A stretch of 64,000 bases of DNA from NCBI RefSeq assembly GCF_004349105.1, contig NZ_SMLB01000012.1, positions 1 through 64,000 of the forward strand. The letters are read 5' to 3'. Under the pieces are notes generated by a model. The model saw only the letters and a program-made list of their open reading frames with translations. It did no database searches and was not told the origin of the DNA. This stretch comes from Jiangella aurantiaca (GTDB lineage: Bacteria; Actinomycetota; Actinomycetes; Jiangellales; Jiangellaceae). Shown here piece after piece: positions 1 through 8,561 of this stretch; within the stretch, counting starts at the first letter, position 1, and every line of letters starts with the position of its first letter. The translations under genes and the position numbers were made by a program.

Positions 1-243
1 CAGTCCCGCGCGCCGCTCCGCCGGGATGTGCCTGGTCGCCAGCGCCCCGAACCCCGTCGACACCCCGTAGTACGGCAGGTCCGCGACGGCGAGCTTCTCG
101 ATCACCTCGCGGCTGCGCGCCACCGCCGCCCGCGCGTCGGCGCCCAGCTCGACGCCGGCGCCGCCGCGGGCCACCGCCACGATCTCGTCGAAGGACACCG
201 GACCGGTGCCCACCACAACCCGCCTCGCCGTGATAGCCGTCAT
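1..243 (-). CDS. hutH: Histidine ammonia-lyase, N-terminal part (cut by window edge)
   Basis: Histidine ammonia-lyase deaminates L-histidine to urocanate, the first step of histidine breakdown in the cytoplasm. Reading leftward from the ATG at 243, 81 codons are visible before the window ends. Residues 59-66 read YGVSTGFG, followed by ALATRHIP; this is the conserved N-terminal block of the lyase family that supplies an active-site tyrosine. The Ala-Ser-Gly segment that forms the MIO cofactor lies beyond the edge and cannot be checked. No clear Shine-Dalgarno sequence precedes the ATG. The gene diverges from the IclR regulator at 326, with 82 bp between them, so that regulator may control it. 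A related aromatic amino acid lyase is possible, but the sequence looks most like HutH. Confidence 0.85.
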   Translation of the reverse strand, partial: MTAITARRVVVGTGPVSFDEIVAVARGGAGVELGADARAAVARSREVIEKLAVADLPYYGVSTGFGALATRHIPAERRAGL

Positions 244-297
244 GCCGACAGTGCAGCGCACGGCAGCGACACCGCGGAACCGGCTTGGCCGCGATAC

Positions 298-315
298 TGT
301 CTGTGATCCCAGACA
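298..315. promoter_or_regulatory. Inverted repeat between hutH and iclR; candidate operator
   Basis: TGTCTG and CAGACA form a perfect 6-bp inverted repeat around a 6-base spacer. A possible -10 hexamer (GATACT, 293-298) touches its left arm and the iclR ribosome site (AAGGAG) follows at 315-320. A palindrome in the divergent hutH/iclR gap is where an autoregulating IclR protein would be expected to bind. This is inference from position and symmetry only. Confidence 0.4.
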
Positions 316-325
316 AGGAGACCCG

Positions 326-1195
326 ATGGGCGGAAGCACCCGCGTTCCGGCCCTCCGACACGGGGTGGCCCTGCTCCAGCACCTGGCCACGCTGGGCGGA
401 CCGGCACCGGCGTCGGCGCTCGCCGAGGCGCTCGGCCTGCCTCGCTCGACGACGTACCACCTGCTCACCGAGCTGGAGCGAGCGGGCCTGGTCGTGCATC
501 TGCCCGAGGAACGCCGCTACGGGCTCGGCGTCGGGGTGTACGAGCTGGGCGCGGCGTACACGAAGCAGGCTCCGCTCACCCGGATGGCACGGCCACTGCT
601 CGCCGCGCTCGTCGACTCGACCGGTCACGGCGCGCACCTGGCCGTTCTCCACGGCCGGGAAGCCCTCTACCTCGTGGAGGAACGTGCTCGAGGCGGTCCG
701 TCGCTGGTGACCGATGTCGGCGTACGGCTGCCGGCGCACCTCACGGCCAGCGGCCGCGCGATACTGGCGGCACTGCCTGCGGCGCAGGTGCGCGCGCTCT
801 TCCCTGACGCGACGTCGTTCGTCGACCGGCACGGCGCCGGCCCGACGAGGCCCGGGGAGCTGCGTTCACTGCTGGTCGAGGTGCGGCGACACGGTTTCGC
901 CGTCGAGGACGGCGCGGTGACGCCGGGCTTCGCCTCGGTCGCCGTGGCCGCGAGCGACCACACAGGGCACCCGGTCGCCGCCATCGCCCTCACCTTCGAC
1001 CGTTCGACGGCGGGGGAGCCGCCGTGGGAGGGGCTGGCCGGCCGCGTGGCCGCGACGGCCACCGAGTTGTCCCGCCGGCTCAGCGGCTCGTCTCAGCGGG
1101 TGGTGTCGGTCTCGGCGGCGGAGAGCTCCGGAAGGCCGCCGTGGTACCCCCAGGCGGCCAGTTCCGTGCGGGACCGGACGGCGAGCTTGCGATAG
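326..1195 (+). CDS. IclR-family transcriptional regulator
   Basis: This 289-residue protein has an N-terminal winged helix-turn-helix (about residues 8-60, with GLPRSTTYHLLTELERAGLV as the recognition region) and a C-terminal IclR effector domain (about 75-250). The ATG at 326 was chosen because AAGGAGA ends five bases before it; upstream in-frame codons would run into hutH regulatory DNA. It diverges from the histidine ammonia-lyase, so control of histidine use (an HutR-like role) is a reasonable inference. IclR proteins are usually about 250 residues. The extra C-terminal 35-40 residues lie antisense to the 3' end of the LuxR-type gene, a tail-to-tail coding overlap of about 100 bp. Confidence 0.88.
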   Translation: MGGSTRVPALRHGVALLQHLATLGGPAPASALAEALGLPRSTTYHLLTELERAGLVVHLPEERRYGLGVGVYELGAAYTKQAPLTRMARPLLAALVDSTGHGAHLAVLHGREALYLVEERARGGPSLVTDVGVRLPAHLTASGRAILAALPAAQVRALFPDATSFVDRHGAGPTRPGELRSLLVEVRRHGFAVEDGAVTPGFASVAVAASDHTGHPVAAIALTFDRSTAGEPPWEGLAGRVAATATELSRRLSGSSQRVVSVSAAESSGRPPWYPQAASSVRDRTASLR

Positions 1196-3654
1196 ATGTT
1201 CTCCAGGTGCCGCCCGACGGTGTTCTCGGAGATGCCCAGCTCCTTGGCCACCAGCCGGTTGGTCAGACCGCGCGCGGCGAGCAGGGCGACTTCGCGCTCG
1301 CGCTGGCTGAGTAGGGCGTCGGGTGCCGATTCCTCGGCGACCGGTGGCGCAGCGTCTGGTGGTGTTTCGGCGAGGCTGGCCGGCGCCGTGGCCCGGCCGC
1401 GCTCCCACGCCGCCGTGAACCGCTCGTCGCCGAGGGCCGCGCGGGCGGTGCCGACCAGGCGTTCCAGGGTGGCCCGCCTGGTCGGTGACGTGGACGACCC
1501 GATCGACTGCCGTACCGCCTGAGCGGCCGCATACCGCATGGTGGCAGCCTCGAACCGGCCCTGGTGCACGTCGAGGGCGGACAGGCCCTCCAGCGCCGCC
1601 GCCACGGCGGCGCTGAGGCCGATCTCGGCCGCCAGATCCAGCGCGCGCCGATAGTGCTCGACCGCTTCCACCGGCCGGTCGAGCGCGCGTTCGGCGTCGG
1701 CGGCGTTGCTCATGCTCCACGCCATGCCCCAGGTGTCGTCGAGCTGACCGAACAACTCCAATCCGCGCTCGAACAGCTCCAGCGCCTGTTCGTTGCGGCC
1801 CTGGTGCAGGTAGAGGAGCGCGAGACTGTTCGTGGCACGGGCCCGGCCGGCGATGTCGCCGATGCGCTCGCGAATGGCGAGGCTCTCCTTCAGCAGGTCC
1901 AGCGCCGGGCCGTACACGCCGAGATACGCGTGGACCTCCGCGAGACCGGTCAGCGCCGCGGCCCGCTCGGCGGGCAGGTCGGCGTGGCCGGCCCGATCGA
2001 TGGCGTCCTGGTAGCACGCGCTGGCCTCGTCGTAGCGCCCCTGGCCGAACGCGATACGCCCGGCCGCGGCGGAGGCGGCGGCGAGCAGGCCGGGCGGGGC
2101 ATCGGGGCCGGCCGTGGACATCGCGGCACGCAACCAGTGCGCGCCTTCGTCGAAGTAGCCCCGCATGAACCAGAACTCGGCGAGCGCGACGCTCATCGTG
2201 AGCGCCATCGACGCCCCGTTTCGGCCGGGCTGGGCGAGAACCCATTCCAAGGCCGCACGGAAGTTGTCGTGGTCGGCCTCCAGCCTGGCGAGGCGTCGTC
2301 CCTGGCCACCTTGGGCGCCGCCGTGCGCCGAGCCGAGCTCGACGGCGAGTGCGGCGAACCGTGCGCCGTGTGCGGCGCGGACGGTCTCGGCGTCGTCGGC
2401 TCGCTCCAACTGCTCGGCGGCGTACTGCCGGACGTACTCGAGCATGGCGAGCCGAGGAGTGTCGCCGACCGAGACTCGCAGTACCAGGCTCTTGTCGAGC
2501 AGGCTCTGGACGGCCGGCAGCACCTCAGCGGTGTCGCGGACGCCGGCGACGGCGGCCAGCGACGCGAGGTCGCAGCCGCCACGGAACACACTCAGCGTGC
2601 GGAACAGGCGGCCTTCGCCGGCGTCGAGCAGCCGATGGCTCCAGTCCAGGGCCGACCGCAGGGTTCGCTGCCGTTCCGGCAGGTCACGCGGCCCCGCGGC
2701 CAGCGCGTCGAGCCGTTGCCGGAGCAGGTTCAGGATCTCGGCGGTCGACAGCACCTTCAGGTGGCCGGCGGCCAGCTCGACGGCCAGCGGCACGCCGTCC
2801 AACCGGCGCACCAGCTCGACGACGGTGCCGAGGTTGGTGTCGTCGACGTCGAAGTGCGGCTGGACCGCGCGGGCGCTGTGAACGAACAGGGCGACAGCCG
2901 GGTTGGTGCGCGCCGCGGCGACGGTGAGATCTGGCGTCGCCGCAGGGACGGGGAACGGCAGCAGCTCGATCTCGTGCTCGCCGCGCAGCCGCAGACGTTC
3001 CCGGCTGGTGATGAGCATCTGCAGCCACGAGCAGTACGCCAGGATGTAGGCCAGATCCGGCCCGGCGGCCACGACCTGCTCGAAGTTGTCCAGGATCACC
3101 AGCGTCGGCGGCGTGTCCGGCGACGCGCCGATGAACGCGTCCAGAGCGCCGCCCGCGCCATGAGGAACGGCGAGCCCCAGACTCGCGGCTACTGTGGGGA
3201 CGACGAGCCCCGGATCGGTCACCGTTGCCAGGTCGACGAACCGCACCCGGCCGCCGTATCGGGCCGACGACGCCTCGCCGATCGCGATGGCGAGCCGCGT
3301 CTTGCCCACACCGGCCGTTCCGGTGATCGTGACGAGGCGTGCGCCGTCGAGGACCAGGTCGTGGATGGCGGCGCGCTCGTCCGCGCGGCCGAACATCGGA
3401 GTGAGCGGTCGCGGCAGCGCGGCGTGATACGTGCGGTCCCCGGTCGTCGGCGTGTCCTTCGGTGTCCTGGCGTCGGCGCCCCCGGCAGGCGAAACCGCAG
3501 TATCGCACTTCCGGGTCGGGCGGGCGACGTCTCGCGGTGCCGGAGGCGCCGATGGGGCGAACGCACCATCGCCCATGTGTGGGGTCCGGGTGTCACGGTG
3601 GTGCATTCCGGCTATACCGGCGAGCCGTCCGGACGAGCACGATGCTGCGACCAC
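1093..3654 (-). CDS. Large LuxR-family regulator with NB-ARC ATPase and TPR-like region
   Basis: With the GTG at 3654 the protein is 853 residues. A P-loop (GTAGVGKT, about 112-119) and a Walker B-like segment (LVILDNFEQV) mark an NB-ARC/AAA-type ATPase. A long Ala/Leu-rich helical region resembling TPRs follows, and the C-terminus is a LuxR HTH (LLSQREREVALLAARGLTNR, then LGISENTVGRHLENIYRKL). This is the AfsR/MalT-like signal-integrating architecture. The start is uncertain: the first 80 residues are low-complexity, and ATGs at 3606 and 3576 are alternatives without better ribosome sites. It is transcribed divergently from the M14-like gene at 3687 and could control the peptide operon. No signal-sensing domain with a known ligand is visible. 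Confidence 0.87.
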   Translation of the reverse strand: MVAASCSSGRLAGIAGMHHRDTRTPHMGDGAFAPSAPPAPRDVARPTRKCDTAVSPAGGADARTPKDTPTTGDRTYHAALPRPLTPMFGRADERAAIHDLVLDGARLVTITGTAGVGKTRLAIAIGEASSARYGGRVRFVDLATVTDPGLVVPTVAASLGLAVPHGAGGALDAFIGASPDTPPTLVILDNFEQVVAAGPDLAYILAYCSWLQMLITSRERLRLRGEHEIELLPFPVPAATPDLTVAAARTNPAVALFVHSARAVQPHFDVDDTNLGTVVELVRRLDGVPLAVELAAGHLKVLSTAEILNLLRQRLDALAAGPRDLPERQRTLRSALDWSHRLLDAGEGRLFRTLSVFRGGCDLASLAAVAGVRDTAEVLPAVQSLLDKSLVLRVSVGDTPRLAMLEYVRQYAAEQLERADDAETVRAAHGARFAALAVELGSAHGGAQGGQGRRLARLEADHDNFRAALEWVLAQPGRNGASMALTMSVALAEFWFMRGYFDEGAHWLRAAMSTAGPDAPPGLLAAASAAAGRIAFGQGRYDEASACYQDAIDRAGHADLPAERAAALTGLAEVHAYLGVYGPALDLLKESLAIRERIGDIAGRARATNSLALLYLHQGRNEQALELFERGLELFGQLDDTWGMAWSMSNAADAERALDRPVEAVEHYRRALDLAAEIGLSAAVAAALEGLSALDVHQGRFEAATMRYAAAQAVRQSIGSSTSPTRRATLERLVGTARAALGDERFTAAWERGRATAPASLAETPPDAAPPVAEESAPDALLSQREREVALLAARGLTNRLVAKELGISENTVGRHLENIYRKLAVRSRTELAAWGYHGGLPELSAAETDTTR

Positions 3655-3686
3655 CCTTCATCCGGGCGTCGAGAGGCTTCGTGCGC

Positions 3687-6056
3687 ATGGAACACCTCGG
3701 TCCACCACCGGCACAGGATGCGCCGTCGCGTCTCATGCCGGGCGCGGAGGCAGCGTCGCCGCGCCTGCGGGTGCGGCGAGAGCTGTCCCAGCCACCAGGG
3801 GCGGCCCTGATCTCGCACGTGCAGCTGATGCGACGGGTTCAGGAGCTGGGCGGCTCGGCGCGGGTAGAGGTGCGGGTGGTCGGCGCGACCCAAGAGGGGC
3901 GCCCGATCCCGCTGCTCGCCGTCTCCAGCGCCGAGAACATCGCGAAGCTGGAGACGATCCGGCACCAGCACCTGGCCGGGCCGCCGCCGACCGGCCGCCC
4001 AGTCCCCGTACCGGTGCTGTTCCTCGCAAACGACCATGGGTCCGAGGCATCGCAGGTGCAGGCGCTGCTCGAGCTGGCCGAGGAGCTGGCGAGCGACGAC
4101 GCTCCCGAGACCGGCGCGGCCCTGCGCTCGGTCATCGTGCTGATCATGCCCGTTGTGTCGCCGGACGGCTACGAGCGAAGCCGGCGCGAGTGGACGAACC
4201 ACCCGCTGAGCAGCGGCCGGTCCGGGGACGGCAACCACTACGGCATCGGCGTCACGAGGGAGTACCTGCACTCCGACGAGCCCGAGACGTCGGCCGTGAA
4301 GTCGGTGATCTGCGACTGGCAGCCGCTGTTGGTCTGGGAGGTGCAGGAGGACGGGGCCAGCCTGGGCCGGACTCACACCGAGGTCGCGGTCGCGCCACCC
4401 CTTCGCGTGGTCGATCCCGGTGCCGCGCCGACGGCGCGGGCCGAACAGCGCGTCGGTGCGGCCATCGCAGCCGCCTGGCGTGCTGCCGGATATGACGTCC
4501 TCCACGAGCCCACGGGGCGCCACGCATGGTCGTTCGCCGGCGACAATGCCGCGCGTGTCGCACCCGAGGCCGGCCTGCGGGCCGCGATGGCCCTGTCAGG
4601 GGTCGTCGCCGTCCAGACGGTGAGTGCCCGGTCGCCGGGGACCCAGTCCTGGGAGGACCGCAACCAGCAGAAGCGCATCGCCGGACGCGCGATCCTCATG
4701 CACGTCGCCGGCGATGCGGGGGAGGACCTGGTGCGGACCCGCGTGGATGTGCTGCGCCGGGCGCTGGACCACGACGCGGCCGGCCGCTATCTGATCCCCA
4801 CAGACCAGGACCCGGCGGTGGTGCGTCACGCGGTGTCGCTGCTCGAGGGTGCCGGCGTCCACGTCGAGCATCCCACCGATCCCGGCGGGACGCTCGTCGT
4901 GCCGCGGCGGCAGGCCCTCAAGGGCCTCGCGGACCTCCTGCTCTCGCCTCAGCGCGGGGGAGACGGGTCCCTGGTCATCGCCATGGGACTGGTCGTCCAC
5001 GAACGGGGAGACGGCCAGGGAGAGTCCGAACGGTCGCCGGCCGGGCCGCCGGCTCGCGGCGCGGACAGCGCGGCACCGGACGGTGCACGGCGCCTGGCCG
5101 GGACACCGAGCGGGCCGGAAACGGTGACGTTTTCGGGCTCCGGCGCGATGGCCGCGGTCAACCGTCTGCTGCGCACACCGGGCGTTCGGGTCGGCTGGCT
5201 GGCCGGCGGTGATTTCGTCGCGTCGGTCCCGCCGGCCGAACACCACGTCGTCGAGATGGTGCGTGCCGTGGCGCTGGAGACGATCAACGAGTCATCGATC
5301 CACGGCGCAGGTATGGGGTACCTCGCTCGGTCCCCTCGAGTCGGCGTGTATGCCGGCCCTGGAGTGCGCGACGCGGGTCGCGCCGGCGGGCTCGGGCGGG
5401 TCCGGTGGTATCTGCGGGACGGCGAGTTCCCGGCGACGTTGCTGCGGGCCAGCGACATCGTCTCCGGAGCGCTGGACGATGTCGACGTCCTGATCGTCCC
5501 GGCCGGCGACGTGCGCGAAATCCTGCGCGGCTGGAGCGACGACGACCTCCTGCGCCGCTTTCCGTGGGACTCGCCGGGAGACGACGGAGGCCTGGCCGGC
5601 GACGGCGTGTCGGCAATCCGTTCCTTCATCGATGCCGGGGGCACGTTCATCGGGATCGACGCCGGAGGTGGCTGGCTGGCCACCCGCGACCATGCGCACC
5701 TCCTGGACGTCGGCGCCGACGATCTCCGGCCCGACGTGTCGATGGCGACGGTGCGGCCCGATGCCACCGGCCGGGTGCTTTTCGCGGGCCTCGGTGATTC
5801 GGTCCGGGTGCCCGCCGGTACCGCGTTCGTCCATCCCCCGTCCGTTCGCCGGCTGGCCGGCTACTCCAGCGGCGTCGCCGTCGACGCCGCGGCGATCATC
5901 GAGGGACACGCCGGCGCCGGACGCGTCGTGCTGTTCGGATTCGACCCCACGCATCGGCTGATCGCGCGACGCAGCGCGCGGCTACTGGGGAACGCCATCC
6001 TGCGCGCCGTGGCGACCTGGGATGGCTTCGACGACCGCGCCACACCACAGACCTAG
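3687..6056 (+). CDS. M14 carboxypeptidase-like protein with C-terminal GATase-1-like domain (paralog 1)
   Basis: From the ATG at 3687 (GAGAGG ten bases upstream) the protein is 789 residues. Residues 40-320 have the layout of M14 zinc carboxypeptidases: a first-ligand motif HGSE (H117, E120), SPDG, a PE segment and the strand VWEVQEDG. The third metal ligand, normally His in that strand, is Gln220, and the position of the catalytic Glu (ESARRPGTQ in the second paralog) is Val312. Catalysis by the usual M14 mechanism is therefore doubtful. Residues about 540-780 resemble a type-1 glutamine-amidotransferase-like or BPL_N-type flavodoxin fold. There is no signal peptide. The stop codon overlaps the ribosome site of the binding-protein gene, so it heads the peptide operon. 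An ATG at 3642 is an alternative start. Confidence 0.72.
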   Translation: MEHLGPPPAQDAPSRLMPGAEAASPRLRVRRELSQPPGAALISHVQLMRRVQELGGSARVEVRVVGATQEGRPIPLLAVSSAENIAKLETIRHQHLAGPPPTGRPVPVPVLFLANDHGSEASQVQALLELAEELASDDAPETGAALRSVIVLIMPVVSPDGYERSRREWTNHPLSSGRSGDGNHYGIGVTREYLHSDEPETSAVKSVICDWQPLLVWEVQEDGASLGRTHTEVAVAPPLRVVDPGAAPTARAEQRVGAAIAAAWRAAGYDVLHEPTGRHAWSFAGDNAARVAPEAGLRAAMALSGVVAVQTVSARSPGTQSWEDRNQQKRIAGRAILMHVAGDAGEDLVRTRVDVLRRALDHDAAGRYLIPTDQDPAVVRHAVSLLEGAGVHVEHPTDPGGTLVVPRRQALKGLADLLLSPQRGGDGSLVIAMGLVVHERGDGQGESERSPAGPPARGADSAAPDGARRLAGTPSGPETVTFSGSGAMAAVNRLLRTPGVRVGWLAGGDFVASVPPAEHHVVEMVRAVALETINESSIHGAGMGYLARSPRVGVYAGPGVRDAGRAGGLGRVRWYLRDGEFPATLLRASDIVSGALDDVDVLIVPAGDVREILRGWSDDDLLRRFPWDSPGDDGGLAGDGVSAIRSFIDAGGTFIGIDAGGGWLATRDHAHLLDVGADDLRPDVSMATVRPDATGRVLFAGLGDSVRVPAGTAFVHPPSVRRLAGYSSGVAVDAAAIIEGHAGAGRVVLFGFDPTHRLIARRSARLLGNAILRAVATWDGFDDRATPQT

Positions 6057-6068
6057 GAGGCGATACCG

Positions 6069-7697
6069 ATGAGGAACGTACGCATCCGACCACTGCTCGC
6101 CGCAACGCTCGCCATGACCGCGCTCGTCGCGGCGGCGTGCGGCAGCGGGAGCACGCCGGCATCGGACGGGACGGGGGACGGCGGGGGAGACCGCGAGGGA
6201 CCGCTCGTGGTCAACATCCTCGGGGCGCCCACCACGCTCGACCCGGCCGCCGCGTGCGGGGTCAACGACATGCATCTGGCCGACAACCTGTACGCCCGGC
6301 TGGTCGACTATGCGACCCTGCCCGGCCCGGCCGAGGGCACGACCACCTTCGACCCGTCGAGCTTCGAGCCCTCCCTGGCCAAGTCGTGGGAGATCAGCGA
6401 CGACGGCCTGGTCTACACGTTCACGCTGCCCGACGGTCTGACGTTCCCCTCCGGCGAGCCGCTGGACGCCGCCGCCGTCAAATACTCGCTCGACCGGACG
6501 CAGGCCATGGGCCTGTGTGGGAACCGGTACCTGAACGACCAGTTCGTCGATCCGCCGCTGATCTCGAGCATCGAGGCCGTCGAGCCGACGGTCCTGCGGA
6601 TCACGCTGCGACAGCCGAACCAGAACTTCCTCCAAGCGCTGGCCCAGCCGGCCGCGGCCGTCGTCGACCCTCAGGTGATCGAGGCCAACGGCGGCATCGT
6701 CGAAGGAGCGGCCAACGAGTACTTCGCCAACCACTCAGCCGGTGCCACCGGTCCCTTCGTCCTGGAGGAGTACGAGCCCGGGCGGAGCGCCACGCTGGTG
6801 GCCAACCCGGACTTCTACGGCGACCCGCCGGCGTCGGAGCGGATCGAGGTCAACTTCATCACCGACACCTCCACCATGCTGCTCCAGGCCCGCAACGGGA
6901 CCGCCGACGTGACGGTGGGCATCTCGAAGGCGGCGGCGCGCAGCCTCGAGGAGGACCCCTGCTGCACGGTCGTGCCGTTCTCGTCGGCGCTGGCGCTCGA
7001 CATCGCCCTCAACTGGGAGTTCGAGCCGTTCGCCAACCCGCTGGTGCGAGAAGCGCTGACGTACGCCTTCCCGTACGAGGACATGCTGGCATCGGTCGGC
7101 CACGGCTATGGAGAGCCGTTCTACGGGCCGCTGGCGCCGGACATGCCGGGATTCAACCCCGACCTGAGCGAGCAGCGCCCGTACGACCCGGATCGGGCGC
7201 GCCAGCTGCTCGAGGACTCCGGCGTGACCCTGCCACTGCAGTTCGAGCTGTCCATCCCGGCCGGGCAGGAGGAGCTCGCCGAGTTCGCCACGGCTGTCCA
7301 GAGCGTCCTCGCCGAGATCGACGTCGCGGTGACGATCCGGGAGATCCCACCGGCGGAGCGCGCGGCGATCCTCGACAGCGGCGCCTACGATGCCATTGTC
7401 ATCGCCGGCGGGCCGGCCATGGTCGATGCGGGCTACTTCCTCGCCTACGACATGTCGTGCGAGTCCCCGGCGAACATCACCGGCATCTGCGTCCCCGAGG
7501 CGGACGAGAACTGGGCGCTGGCGCGCCAGACCCTGGACGAGACTGAACGTCAGGGACACTGGGACGCCGTGATGCAGGCCTGGGTGGCGGCGTCGCCCAA
7601 GCTCAAGTTCTGGTCGATCCCGGCGATGGTGGTCATCGACGAGTCCATGACCTCGGTGCACTATGCGATCCACCCGAACTTCTACAGCTGGAAGTGA
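6069..7697 (+). CDS. Peptide ABC transporter substrate-binding lipoprotein (SBP family 5)
   Basis: This 542-residue extracytoplasmic binding protein has a signal peptide and a lipobox (LVAAAC), so it is anchored by the cysteine near residue 24. The mature part has the SBP_bac_5 pattern: a Leu-Asp-Pro segment near the N-terminus (TTLDPAAA), LAKSWEISDDGLVYTFTLPD, and a long two-lobed body. The family captures di- and oligopeptides, nickel complexes or some sugars. AGGAGG lies eight bases before the ATG and overlaps the stop of the upstream M14-like gene, so the two are co-expressed. It is followed by both permeases and both ATPases of one system. Flanking peptidase-like genes favour peptides as substrate. 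Confidence 0.9.
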   Translation: MRNVRIRPLLAATLAMTALVAAACGSGSTPASDGTGDGGGDREGPLVVNILGAPTTLDPAAACGVNDMHLADNLYARLVDYATLPGPAEGTTTFDPSSFEPSLAKSWEISDDGLVYTFTLPDGLTFPSGEPLDAAAVKYSLDRTQAMGLCGNRYLNDQFVDPPLISSIEAVEPTVLRITLRQPNQNFLQALAQPAAAVVDPQVIEANGGIVEGAANEYFANHSAGATGPFVLEEYEPGRSATLVANPDFYGDPPASERIEVNFITDTSTMLLQARNGTADVTVGISKAAARSLEEDPCCTVVPFSSALALDIALNWEFEPFANPLVREALTYAFPYEDMLASVGHGYGEPFYGPLAPDMPGFNPDLSEQRPYDPDRARQLLEDSGVTLPLQFELSIPAGQEELAEFATAVQSVLAEIDVAVTIREIPPAERAAILDSGAYDAIVIAGGPAMVDAGYFLAYDMSCESPANITGICVPEADENWALARQTLDETERQGHWDAVMQAWVAASPKLKFWSIPAMVVIDESMTSVHYAIHPNFYSWK

Positions 7698-7706
7698 CGG
7701 ATCGCC

Positions 7707-8561
7707 GTGGCACTGCGACGTACGTGGCAGCGGTGGGGCCCGGGCGCGGGCATCGCGGCGGTGGGCCTCGGCCTCATCGTGGTCGCCGCCGTCGCCCTGC
7801 CGCTGCTGTGGCCGTGGAACGCCACCGCGACCGATTTCGCCGCGACGATGCGAGGACCGTCGTGGACGCACCCGATGGGGACCGACGGAGTGGGCCGGGA
7901 CGTTCTGGCCCGCTTCGCCGCCGGCGCCCGGATCTCGCTGCTCATCGGGCTCGTCGCCGTCACGATCGGATCGCTGGCCGGGATGGTCGTGGGCGTGACG
8001 GCCGGGCTGCTGCGCGGGTGGGTCGACGAGGTGCTGATGCGGATCATGGACGTGCTCATGGCGTTCCCCGCCCTGCTCCTCGCCATGGCCGTCACCGTTG
8101 GACTCGGAACCGGGCTGCGCTCGGCGACGGTGGGCGTCACCCTCTCGGTCGTGCCGTGGGTCGCCCGGGTCGCCAGGGCGGAGACCTTGCGTATCACGGC
8201 GCTGCCGCTCATCGAGGCGTCCAGGGCCATCGGGCTGCCGCGGCTGGACCTGGTGCGCAAGCACGTCCTGCCGCACCTGCTGCCGTTGCTGATCATCCAG
8301 GCCACGTCGGCCTACGGGTCGGTGGTGCTCGCCGTGGCGGCACTCGGCTTCCTGGGGCTGGGCGCACAGGTTCCGACACCGGAATGGGGCGCGATGATCA
8401 CGGAAGGCATGGAACCGGCCCTGGCCGGTGCCTGGTGGGTGGCCCTGTTCCCCGGCCTGGGCATGCTGACCCTGGTCGTCTGCACCAACGTGCTGTCCGA
8501 CCGGATCCGGGACCTCATGGACCCGCGCGGTGCGCTGGCCGGCCGCAGGAGCCGCGGATGA
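7707..8561 (+). CDS. Peptide ABC transporter permease (DppC type)
   Basis: This 284-residue inner-membrane permease starts at GTG 7707, nine bases after the binding protein. One N-terminal membrane helix is followed by the DppC/OppC signature HPMGTDGVGRDVLARFAAGA and a block of five further helices. The EAA-type cytoplasmic loop that contacts the ATPase (EASRAIGLPRLDLVRKHVLP) is intact. It overlaps the next gene by four bases (ATGA). In most dpp/opp operons the DppB-type permease comes first; here the DppC-type gene precedes it, a minor order change. It pairs with the following permease to form the translocation path. Confidence 0.9.
   Translation: MALRRTWQRWGPGAGIAAVGLGLIVVAAVALPLLWPWNATATDFAATMRGPSWTHPMGTDGVGRDVLARFAAGARISLLIGLVAVTIGSLAGMVVGVTAGLLRGWVDEVLMRIMDVLMAFPALLLAMAVTVGLGTGLRSATVGVTLSVVPWVARVARAETLRITALPLIEASRAIGLPRLDLVRKHVLPHLLPLLIIQATSAYGSVVLAVAALGFLGLGAQVPTPEWGAMITEGMEPALAGAWWVALFPGLGMLTLVVCTNVLSDRIRDLMDPRGALAGRRSRG

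Noticed and set aside
1564-3810. Long plus-strand open frame opposite the LuxR-type regulator
   Set aside because: No motif, no ribosome site, and the minus strand carries P-loop and HTH motifs in the correct order.
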